A DNA stretch of 64,000 nucleotides from NCBI RefSeq assembly GCF_009730915.1, contig NC_052475.1:23497016-23561015 (forward strand), given 5' to 3'. Origin of the DNA: Dioscorea cayenensis subsp. rotundata (lineage: Eukaryota > Streptophyta > Magnoliopsida > Dioscoreales > Dioscoreaceae). Shown here piece by piece: positions 11,585 through 22,199 of the stretch (position 1 is the stretch's first letter; every line of letters begins with the position of its first letter). The notes beneath the pieces are model-generated. The model was not told the DNA's origin. It worked only from the letters and a program-made list of their open reading frames with translations, and made no database searches. A program made the translations under genes and the position numbers.

Positions 11585-12135
11585 AAGATCGATAAATCAC
11601 TTCAATTAAACAAAAAGGAGAGTCATGATACAAATGAAGCACAAGTTTCTTAAAAAAAACATAACAGAACATCACAAAAAATGAGTATAAAACCCAACAG
11701 AAGAAAACACTAAAACGACAACCACAAAATGAGGATCAACATGGGATCCTCAATATCCCACCAGAAACAGACTAACTCGTGAGATATACTTGATCTGCTC
11801 CTGGAGGTGGATCGCCTCCAGTCTCCATTCCACTGATCCCAAGGGCCTCCGAACTATGTCGAATTAATGCAATAAGATCCTCCATCGTCGCATGCGCATC
11901 TTCGGGAACTGAAGAGAGCCAAGACAATATCACACGGTCAATTTTCAAAATGAAATCGTGCGTAGGCAAACAATTAGCATTAAAAATACAATCATTTATA
12001 GTAAACTAAATATTCAACATAATTGCTTTGGCAACTAATTCCCCAACATCTCTAATATGTTCGCTCACATCGAAGTTCTCCAACCCCCCAAATCTCCTCA
12101 GGGTGACCCAGGAGAATCTGGTAGACGCAGAAGAT
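11585..12135 (-). mobile_element. 5'-truncated LINE fragment (RT zinc-binding end plus 3' UTR)
   Basis: Read on the minus strand, about 12060-11772 encodes the end of a LINE ORF2 after the zf-RVT domain; residues such as NDCIFNANCL and ILKIDRVILSWLSSV closely match the fragment at 37.4-37.7 kb. The part 11772-11585 is its 3' UTR, ending near an A-rich tail (T run at 11571 on the plus strand). One internal stop breaks the frame. The 3' termini of the two fragments also resemble each other, so they belong to one LINE family. The 5' boundary is approximate. Confidence 0.7.
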
Positions 12136-13440
12136 TTGGGATATTTACCAAAAACTATTAAGTGAAGATTGGCTTCAAACTTTACCTTTTGTAGACGAGT
12201 ATATTTTATTTTATTTTATTTTATTTTATTTTTGACAAAGGATGAGTAAATTTCCATTCAAAATTTAATTCCTAATTACCTTGATGATATTAAATTATTA
12301 ATGGGAGATATGAATTGGAATCTTTATCACTTCAGAACAAATGATTACATTGTCATCCTCTAGCAAGTAGTAGTTGGTGGACAGTTTAGCTACTTAATGT
12401 TTAAAGCCAATTGCTGTCAATACAGTACTACTCTGTTTTGTCTCTGTCTCACTGGACCCCTCTCCAATTGGATATGATTTCATTTTTCCAGAAAGCTCTA
12501 CTTCTATTTATATTCCCACATGTATTTATATTTTTAAAATAATAATTATTTTTTCTAATTTTATCCATATATAGCTATATGTGTTTCAGGTGATTGTTTA
12601 TTATGTTTCTTGTTGCAGAGTGGGAGACTTTACAGCATGATCTTGGCTATACATTCTTTTCTTGCCAACAAACATCTTGACTTCGCCAATGTTATTGGCA
12701 TTGTCCATGTGAAACAGCAAAGACAGCCATGATCCAACACTGTCCATTGCAGGAGATTTCAATTTTTAATATTAAAAATATATTATTAAAATTACATTTT
12801 TTTATTTAATTTCAATAAAAAAAAGTTAAATTAAATGTTAAAAGTAATTTTAGAAAAAAAATAAATGCTTCTTAATGTTAGAAAAAGACAAATAAAAAAT
12901 AACATAAATTTGTAACATATAAAAAAAAAGTGAGTATTAGAAGAAATTATGCTTTACACTATTTGCTTTGAAGTCTATAAAATGATATCAAATTATGGTT
13001 AGAAGTTTTGCCTTAGGTTTGTTGAAATTAATAACCCCCTCCCTTAAATTAAGAGAAATCAGTATGCACAAATTTAGAATTAATACCCCAATATATGTGT
13101 GCCCTATTTGATTTGATTTGCCATTCTTTTCAAAACAAACCCATGCACAACCATACTAATATTTTTGGATTTATAATTTACTCCATCTTTAAATATTTTG
13201 ATATTTATAATAATATTTTTTTTTTATATAATTTACACTATAAAAAATATTTATTATTTTTGAAAAAAAAACAATTGCATATAATTAACAATGCAAACAA
13301 ACTTTAAAAAAATCATTCTTACACATATATATATAATAAATTCCCCTTCCATAGGCATTTATACAAGTCGTTTGCACATGCACCCCTACAATTTCTCATA
13401 ACTAATGTAGCATTGTAGCTTACGTATTGGGCTTTTCAAT
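12136..13440. other. AT-rich intergenic DNA with one exon-like stretch
   Basis: Contains an ATTTT pentanucleotide repeat (12196-12232) and a relatively GC-rich stretch at 12619-12731, preceded by a plausible splice acceptor and open for 37 codons (see findings). The remainder, 12760-13340, is very AT-rich with poly-A/T runs and no gene. Confidence 0.5.
12196..12232. repeat. ATTTT pentanucleotide repeat
   Basis: About seven tandem copies of TTTTA in otherwise unremarkable intergenic DNA. Confidence 0.9.
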
Positions 13441-13446
13441 CTTATT

Positions 13447-13500
13447 GGGCCCATTCAAAGCCGGTTTACGCCAACGACGTCAGATTGGACCTGGGCCACC
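13447..13500 (+). promoter_or_regulatory. Candidate promoter motifs of the ankyrin-AAA gene
   Basis: Within 510 bp upstream of the start codon lie GGGCCCAT (13447), a palindromic ACGT-core element CGACGTCA (13475-13482) and TGGGCC (13492). Site II-type TGGGCC/T elements and ACGT (bZIP-type) elements are common in promoters of broadly expressed plant genes. The motifs are seen; their activity is inferred. Confidence 0.45.
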
Positions 13501-13781
13501 GACGCGTTCATTCAATCAATCATATGGTTCACAGCTCCTCCCTATCTGGCATCACATGTCAATAAAATATTAATATTATTACCTTTTTCTCCATCCCACC
13601 GCCTCTACTTCCCCATCAACGGCCAGAATCCCCTCGTGATCAACACAACCAAAAGCAAACCTTCAGATCCAACGGTCATAAATAGCCGGTGTCATCCTCT
13701 ACCCCAATCCTACGGCCATGACCTCCTCAACTCCTTTTCAACGGACCAGATTCTTCGCGCCTTCTTTCCAAGAAAATTCCA

Positions 13782-13840
13782 ATATATATATATATATAAA
13801 TTTCGGCATTCATATAATAATAATAATAATAATATATTAA
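13782..13840. repeat. TA and AAT microsatellites in the ankyrin-AAA 5' region
   Basis: A short TA run near 13785 and an AAT run around 13815-13835, 110-170 bp upstream of the start codon. Confidence 0.85.
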
Positions 13841-13951
13841 TAAACAGTTACTAAATTCGTGTGTGGGTCCCACGCAACACGAGGCTTCTTTTTCTCTCTC
13901 GCTCTCGACTTCTTTGCTTCTTCGTGGTGGTCTTCTCGCCAGAAACGAAGG

Positions 13952-16900
13952 ATGCCGGGGGCTCAAGAGCAGCGGCGGAGGCCGATGAAGCCGGCGACGA
14001 TCCATGACTGCGCGCTCTACAATGATCTTCTTGGTCTCCGGAGCAAGCTCGAGGAGAACCCCTCTCTCCTCAACGCGCGCAGCGGCTATGTAAGCCATTT
14101 TTATGTTCTCTTTCTCGCCTTGGTTCTTGAGCTTGCTGTTGCCTTTGATTTTGTTGAAATTTAGTCCTTTGTTGAGGTTGTTCTGTGGAGGTTTGATCAT
14201 TGAGGCATTCAGTAGCATTTGAATGGTTTTGTTGAATTGTGGGACTTTTGGTTTTGGTCTTCTAGTTGTTTTTCTATGTATCTCATTCGTTTCTTGTTTC
14301 TGGTGTTGATTGCTATGTGTTTTTGTGCTGTTTTTGTTTTCTGTTCAATTGTTTTTGTGGAGATTTATTCGTATGTATTTTTTTTTTCGAGTTCTCATTG
14401 TCCTTTTAATTTCGTTGTTTCTGTTCTTTTCTTCTGGATCTCTTACCACATTTGGGAATTTCTCTGTATTGCTTCACTTTTTTTTCCCCAATATATTGCT
14501 CGAAAATTTGGATTTTTAAGTTTTTTAGGTCTTGTTTGCTGTAGGATTTTTTTCGCGAGTTTGTCTGAACTCCCTTTTTTTCCTATGGATTTGTTTTGAA
14601 TTTGCGAATATACTTCTCTGCAAAATTTTTTGGCTCATGGTTATTTTTTATCTGAGATGAGAATTATTCACCATTTTCACTTTATGCTATCCATTTTCCC
14701 CCTGAATTTAGTGTTTTGACATGTACGCAGCATTATATTTTCTTTGGGTTTCTTTATTAAAATTTCTTTGATTTCTTCATGATAAGATTGGATTACTTGC
14801 ATAATTAGAAGCTATGTGGGTTTTCAATCCTTGTTGTTACGGGATGGCTTCATTTTTTACCTTAGACCTACTTTCCAATGTGGGTGGGACTGCATGGCTT
14901 TGTGGTGTGTTGATCAGTTTTTTACTTTCATGAGTGCAGATGATGCAGACACCTCTTCATGTAGCAGCTGGGCATAATAATTATGGAATTGTCAAGTTTT
15001 TGCTTGAGTGGAAGGGTGCTGAAAAAATTGAGTTGGAGGCAACAAATACGGTAATCCATAGAAGAAATCTTAAATGGATTTTGACGTTTTTTTGGAATAT
15101 TGATGATTTGATTTGTTTTGAATGTAGTAAGTTTTCGGAAAAAAAAAAATTGACTTGAGTTTAAACTGTTTAGTTTGATGAAACACCTCTACACATGGCG
15201 GCAAAAAATGGCTGCAATGAATCAGCAAAAATACTTATTGAGCATGGTGCATTTCTGGAGGCCAAAGCCAAGGTAAGATATTTTCTCGCTCTTTTTCTAT
15301 TTCCTACATCTTAGAATTCAATCAAGATCTGTAGTCTTCTCTTGACCTGGCTACGTATAATTGGAACTTTGACAGCCCACTTTTATGTTTGGAACTTTGA
15401 GATACATTTCACTAATTGGAATTTGTATGTGCTGCAGAATGGGATGACTCCATTGCATTTGGCTGCATGGTATGCACATCAAACAGATAGTTGCGATACT
15501 GTGAGCACTTTGCTAGAGCACAATGCCAATTGCAGTGCCACTGATGATGTATGCTTTGCTTAGCATCTGCAAGCATTTTTAATTGTTAATTGGCATTCAT
15601 TATGAAAAACTGAAGCAGAAATAAAGATGTTACTTATTTTGTCATTCCTGCACCATAGGACCAGTTGACCCCTCTAGATCATATCAAGAAAGGCCATAGA
15701 AACGATAAGCTGCTGGCACTTATACAGTATCACATTGACAAGCAAAAAAAGAGGAAAGCCATGGAGACCTGCAGCAAGGTGAAAGAGAAAATGGATGAAT
15801 TTGAAGCAGCCATATCAGATATTGTGGGGTTGCAGGAACTCAAAATGCAGTTGCGTCGATGGGCCAGGGGAATGTTGTTTGATGAAAAACGGAGGACTCT
15901 GGGTTTGAGCATTTCTGCAAGAAGGCCTCCACACATGGCGTTCATGGGTAACCCTGGCACAGGTATTTATTATGTTCATGGACATTGTTATATGATGGTT
16001 TAATTATTCTAAAATTAGTTATATTTGTTCCTTGCAATTAGGTGGTGTAAACAATACTTGAACTTTACATCTATGTGACATCTGATTAAATCATGAGAGT
16101 CCATTATGTTGCACTAAAGGCGAAAGTATTGGATGGTTAATAAAGCATATAACAAAATGTTCTGGCATTGGTGAATTGAGAGAATTATCTAAAATAATCT
16201 TGTTTCACATGGGTATTCTTTTCTTCATATTAGAGGGTAGAAAGAAACTTGAGCCAAGCGGTTACGTTTTTCAGTAAATGCTTCTATGATATTGGTATTT
16301 GTTGAAAAACAATTTGGTCCCATCTAGTTAGATATCCATTCAGTTTTATGGTTGTCCTTTTCTCGAATTCTAATTTTATAATCTCGAATTTGGCTGAAAG
16401 CTTATGTCTTGTAGGAGAAGGAAGCTTATGCACTGAAAGGCCTCAGATTCGTTATTTCTCAAATGCATCTTGCTTTTTTGTGTGACTAGTGGATAGTCTT
16501 GACAAAACTTACCAAGTTGCCATTAAATAGGTTTATTGTTTCTGTCATGTGACCGTGAATTTATTTGCCTAGGAGAATTATTCTTGCTTCATTTGAATTT
16601 ATAAATCATCCACCATTCCTTGCCATGTTTAGTCTGCCAAAATTATGAATTTCTTGTCTTCTGTGCAGGGAAGACAATGGTTGCCCGAGCATTGGGCAAA
16701 CTTCTCCATATGGTTGGCATTTTACCCAGTGATAAGGTAACAGAAGTGCAACGAACTGACCTGGTTGGAGAGTTTGTAGGACATACCGGACCAAAGACGA
16801 GGAAAAAGGTATCTCTATTTGTTTTCTGAAGGCATCAACTCTCTATTGCATCACATCACATAAGAATGAAGCAACTAGCCTATATTTTTCAATCCTGCAA

Positions 16901-17762
16901 GATGCCCTTCATTTTGAAAATTTTACCTGTGTTCCATTTTGTCAATTCATAAATAGTACGGTAGCTTTGTTAGTCTACTGATGAGTCTTCTTGATAACAA
17001 TTTTTCCCCCACTTTTGTAAAACTGCTTTTGCGTATAAACTGTATCCAAGTCATATTCAAACTTTGGTATATTCAGTAGGTATACGCCAAATCATTTTGT
17101 GGGGTTCTCTATCTTGCTGAAAGCAATTCTTCAAATGCTTATATAGTACAATGAAGATTAACAAGTTCTGATTGAGTCATCATACATTTTATGCCTTGAT
17201 CTTACACTGTGCCGTCGTTTACAGATTATGGAAGCAGATGGAGGAATTCTTTTTGTAGATGAAGCCTATAGGTTGATACCAATGCAGAAATCAGATGACA
17301 AGGACTATGGACTAGAGGCATTAGAAGAGATAATGTCAGTAATGGACAGTGGAAGGATAGTCGTTATTTTTGCTGGATATCGTGAGCCAATGAAACGGGT
17401 GATCGAATCCAATGAAGGATTCTGTAGAAGGGTAACAAAGTTCTTCTACTTTGATGACTTCACTACAACTGAACTCGCTCAGATCTTACACATAAAGATG
17501 ACCGATGTTGATGAGAAAAGTACACTTTATGGGTTCAAGTTACACCCATCTTGTACACTTGAGGCTGTTGCTGAACTGATCAACAGGGAGACCACAGAGG
17601 AACTTCGAAAGCAGATGAATGGGGGTTTGATTGAACCTTTGCTCATGAATGCTCGAGAGAACTTGGACCTCAGGCTTGATTTTCGACTGCACAGATGCTG
17701 ACGAACTAATTACTATTACCATGGAGGACCTGAAAACCGGGCTTCGGTTGCTCTTGCAGTGA
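13952..17762 (+). CDS. Ankyrin-repeat AAA-type ATPase (CbxX/CfqX-like), C-terminal frame break
   Basis: Seven plus-strand exons: 13952-14089, 14940-15050, 15174-15272, 15438-15548, 15659-15962, 16669-16808, 17225-17701 (to 17762 if the last frame is restored). All junctions use GT/AG and keep phase. The start ATG lies in a GC-rich first exon. Exons 2, 3 and 4 each encode about one ankyrin repeat (TPLHVAA, TPLHMAA, TPLHLAA). After a charged linker (residues 170-200) comes a CbxX/CfqX-type AAA domain with Walker A GNPGTGKT (about 250-257, split by intron 5) and Walker B GGILFVDEAY (about 307-316). It resembles the plant ankyrin plus AAA proteins of the Arabidopsis At3g24530 type, about 480 aa, whose substrate is not well defined. 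As written it stops at 17701 (459 aa); the next frame continues 20 more sensible codons (see findings). Confidence 0.88.
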
Positions 17763-18608
17763 GGAGTTGTGTTACTTAGCATAGCCAGGGTGGTTGTATG
17801 CAGTTGGTGATCCAGTTCTGATAGCCTTCTAGTCATATGGAAAAAGTTGGAAGCTGATACTCCCAATATTGATTGATTCTTTACACCAAAAGTAATAAAA
17901 ATTATTTGCATCGAGCAACATAAATAGGAAAATTTAGTATTTTTTTTTTTCTGTTAACCTGTTCTGTAGCTTTAGTCAAAGAAGAAAATTTATTAGAATT
18001 GATTATGCTCTCTATCCTCTTTTCTTTTTTTTTTTTTACCTGTTGTTATGGAACTTTCATATGGATGTACATGTCCATGCCAATACTTATTTTTTGCACA
18101 ATAAAACACTTGGCGAGAATTTGATGTCTTTGATGTATCACAAGGTAATGACAACTTGAAAAACTGAAAGTGATGTTTAGCACAAGTCTTGAGTGCTTTA
18201 ATCTTAAATAACCCAATATGAATCAACTGATTTTACTGTGTCTCTCTTCATGAAAGAGATGAAATATATCTCCTGCTGTTGTTGCTCATTCTAGATCAGT
18301 TCCTTCAGTTTTGCTGCAGTGAGACAACAGCCTGGTTTTTCTAGACGAACTCTGCATGGTTAGAACAGCCCAGATCAGTTATGGGCAAACAGCAGTTCCA
18401 GTTCCGGAAATGGTAGCGGTTCATCACATAACAGAACTTTAAAATGAATGTCCATCAGGTTCGATACATTAAGCCCTTTTGCACCGAGTATAGATGATGT
18501 GAATTTCCCCATTTTCTTTCTTGAAGGTGTTCCATGAAGTATGAAAGAAATCAAACATTCAACCGCCAACCGGGTCTCAGGCTCAGCAACAGTTGTTGTC
18601 TTATTCTC
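17763..18608. other. Convergent intergenic region, probable 3' UTRs
   Basis: The ankyrin-AAA gene (+) and the PPR gene (-) converge here, so both 3' UTRs probably lie in this stretch. No further gene is seen. Confidence 0.6.
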
Positions 18609-20791
18609 CTATTGAACCAATTCTGCAGGTTCCTCGTCGATCTTTCCAATGGCCTCAAGTATTGATGAATATGTGATGAGATCATATTTGAATCCCTTTG
18701 AACTCATCTCCTTCATTAGCTTTGCCGCATCTTCAAACATACCAGCACGGCTAAAAGCACCAAGTATCGTGTTGTATGATACAGCATCTGGTTTAACCAG
18801 AGACTCTTTCATGTTCGATAACATCTCCATTGCCCGACTTGGACCTCTGACCTTTGCCAATCCATTTAAAATGATATTGTGAGAGTTTATATCAGGAACA
18901 CAGCCCTGCTCCTGCATTGTCCAAAACAAGGAATAAGCTTCATCCATCATGCCAACCCTTACCATACCAGACATCAGAGCATTGTATGCATATACATCAG
19001 GAACACAGCCAAGTTTCTTCATTTCATCGAAAAGATTTATAGCATCATTGAGCCGACCGCATTTTCCAAAATGCTTGATCATCACGGCATAAACTCTAGA
19101 AGTAGAAGAACCACAGTTTTCTTTCAATTCCTGAAATAACTCACTGGCAGCTTCATACCGTTTTGATTTTCCAAGAGCATCAATGATACTGCAATAAGCC
19201 GCTGGGCAGGGAGGGAAACCATTTTCATCCATCTCCTCAAGTAGCATCAATGCCTTCTCCAATCTATTACTCTTGCAATATCCATCAATGACAATTGAAT
19301 AAGTAAAAGCACTGGGAGTGACTTGCCTCCTCATTTTCTCAAACAAAGCAGCAGCATCAGATGCATGTGATTTAGATTCAAAAAGTGATTTGATAACTGT
19401 ATTATAGGTAACTACACTTGGTGTGCATTGAAGAGACTCCATCTCCTCAAATAGCTTAATAGCATCCTCCAAGCGCCCGGCTTTGCTGAAAATGTTAATT
19501 AGATTATTCATGAGCACAGTGTCTGGTTTACAACCCTCTCGTCGCATTTCAAGATAAAAGCCATAAGCTTCCTCTACTCTCCCTGCTTTACCAAGCCCCT
19601 TTATCAACTCAGTGTAAGTAAACACATTTGGCGTACAACATTTGCACCTCATTTCATGAAACAAAGACAACGCCTTGTCGATCTTCCCGGATTTAAAGAA
19701 CAATCCAATCAAAGTAGTATAGATCTTGGCAGTTGGTTGTAGCCTGTTCTCTTTCATCTCCTCAAACAGTCTAACAGCAGACTCTTCTCTACCCAATTTA
19801 CTGAAAGCCTGGACAAGTGCATTGTATGTCACAGTATCCGGAAGACAATAACCTTCATTGCACATCTCATGGTAAAGTTCATGAACCTTCTCATAGTGAC
19901 CTTCTTGCATCAACATAATGATCATACTATTATAAGTATGCGATGTAGGCTGGCATTTCTTAGTTTTCACCTGATAAAAGATCGAACACGCCTTGTTTAC
20001 CATCTTTGCCTTGCCAAGAATCTTAACAATCTCTGATAAGTCTGTCGGCGTGACAATACAAGTGCTTCGCACCATCTCTTGCATCACCTTCCACATTTCC
20101 CCGACAAGGCCGGCATCATCAAGACAACGTATCAAGGCCATATACGTCGTCGAATCATGCTCAAAATTCTTTCTTTTTCCAGCCCATTTGAAGAATTGTA
20201 TCTTCACAGGCATTTCAACAGATGACTTGAGGACCTCCCGAACCAATCGGCGGTCCACCCTCAACATGAGCACTTCCAATGCTTTCTCTGCATCAGGACC
20301 CCATTTGAATATCTTCAGTATTCTTAGAAACCTCTCATCCAGTGCACGGGCTGAGGGATCACTCTTCGGCGTCCGAGAAGACATTGGAGGGAGGACAGAG
20401 CTTTCTCTGGTGTTAGGGAGCTTGAACATCTTAACTATCTCATCTTCTACATAATAGCACAATAGTTAAACCATCAGAGACTAGTTCAAAGACTAAGAGA
20501 AGCGCTATGATCCATGACCTAGCTTAGCAAAACTAGCACCCAAAAGAAAAAAAAAAAGCAACTTTTTCATTGATTCTGCACTAGTAACAGCCGATCTTGA
20601 TAGAAAATACTAGGGATTGAAAAATTGATAGGAAATAAATCAATTTGGGAATGAAAATGATGAAAATTCATGGTGTTTCTTAAGGGAATTTTGGAATGCA
20701 TGTTACCTGTTTGCTTTAATCTCCGAGAGAGATGAGGAGAGGACGATATGGAGCGCTTGATAACAAGGAAGCGAGCGAAGCTGGAGGACAT
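18609..20791 (-). CDS. P-class pentatricopeptide repeat protein, probable mitochondrial targeting
   Basis: Two minus-strand exons, 20791-20707 and 20446-18609, joined with correct phase (85 + 1838 nt) to give 640 aa. The short first exon encodes MSSSFARFLVIKRSISSSPH, rich in Ser and Arg and lacking acids, typical of a mitochondrial presequence; dual or plastid targeting is possible. The body has about 13-14 PPR motifs of roughly 35 residues from about residue 120 to the end (for example VTYNALVQAFSK, VFTYTELIKGLGK). No E, DYW or SMR domain follows, so it is P-class, expected to bind organelle RNA for stabilisation, splicing or translation. Overall sequence closely resembles the Arabidopsis At3g16010 family (LRILKIFKWGPDAEKALEVL start of the conserved region). 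The RNA target is unknown. The frame is intact and ends with TAG at 18611-18609. Confidence 0.93.
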
Positions 20792-21505
20792 GATCGTGTA
20801 GTCTAGTTGAACAGATGGAAATTCTCCAAAGTCTCTCAGATGTCTCCAAGCGCCATTGACATGGTGGGCTAAGAGCTCTTCAATGAAATTGCAGGGATGA
20901 TCATGGATGCCAAGCGAAAGCTGTTCTTCTCTGACGTTTTACTTTTACCACCCTGAACTAATTCGAAATTGAGTTTATCCCGCTATTTTATTCACTACAA
21001 CCCATAACTTCCTTTAAAATCCAAACAAGCCCTTATATATATATATATATATCTCTTTATTCAATATGCACCATTAAAATATATTATTATATATTAAAAG
21101 ATTAAAAAAAAAAAACTGTGCGTATATACTATTAAAATTTCTAATAGTTCTTAAGATCAATATGTTTCATGTATATGTTTTTTTTAATTAAATTAATTTT
21201 ATTCATTATATCAAAATTATAAATTTTTTAATAATTTTTAATAGTGATTAAATTGATATTTTTACAAATATACTACAAAAATATTTCAGCTGGTTTTATT
21301 CATTACATCTATACAAATATTAAAATTACCAAAGGTCATTTCATAAATTTTGAATAAAAATATAATTTTGTTATTACAAAAAAAATATTTATATACTTTA
21401 TACTATATTTTAATAGTGTGCATGGGGTTAAAAAGTAAACGTGCAACCAACCAAAAAAAAACACACACACAAGAGTGAGTTTTATTGATCATTTGGAAAA
21501 ACTCA
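20792..21505. other. PPR upstream region and AT-rich spacer
   Basis: Contains the PPR gene leader (20792-20940) and AT-rich spacer with a TA run near 21035. It ends at the left target duplication of the LINE. No gene is seen. Confidence 0.6.
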
Positions 21506-21520
21506 CTGCCAATGGTTTTT
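21506..21520. repeat. Left 15-bp target-site duplication of the LINE
   Basis: CTGCCAATGGTTTTT, identical to 27637-27651 on the other side of the LINE. Confidence 0.92.
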
Positions 21521-22199
21521 GGGGAAAGAGCTCAGATAGAGCTAATTTTTATTAGAACCAAAAAGAGGATTACAAAGAGTTTAATACAACCAAAAGATGG
21601 ATGAAGAAGAAAGCTAGAGTAACAAACCAGAGAAAATGAACAAAGATTACAAAAACTAAAACATAAACTAGAATGTAAAGCCAAAATCAGAGAATAACTT
21701 CATTAACCATCGGGGCAAATCCCGGCCGGACAGGAAGAGGTTAAGGTTGCAATTGATGGAGCCGACGCCAAGAAGAGCGAGTCGGGTCCATTCCAACGAC
21801 TAGGAATGGCCACCAAAGAGGGATTACCAGCAGCTTGGAGAAGATGAGAAGTATCCAAGATCGCAGGGAGCAGAGACGCCAAGAAACGGGATTGTCAGCC
21901 ATCGATAAGATCGGAGAAATGTCGGGGTTGCGAGTGGAGAATACGACGAATGTTCATCCGACGATCAATGGAAACACTGGACGAAAGAATCCCCAAAGCC
22001 ATGATCCCGACTACACTCGCAAGACTCAGTAGAAACAAGCCACACGCAAAAATAGACAACATTAGAATGGTTGGAGACAAAGAAACCCAGCTTTACTGTC
22101 TTAGAAATGTCGCTCCGGTGTGAGCATAAAACAGTGAATAGGCCATCTGCGAGTGGAGAAATTATTCGCAGTAAGACGCCCGACCCGTAAGACCGTAGT

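Noticed and set aside
12619-12660. Possible miR167-like sequence (CAGCATGATCTTGG)
   Set aside because: The match to the mature miRNA is partial and no complementary star arm is found downstream, so no precursor is supported.
13727-14218. A 163-aa minus-strand frame opposite the first ankyrin-AAA exon
   Set aside because: It is antisense to a supported coding exon and runs into simple repeats; no domain recognised.
14219-14599. A Phe/Leu-rich frame in intron 1 of the ankyrin-AAA gene
   Set aside because: T-rich intron sequence produces hydrophobic frames by chance.
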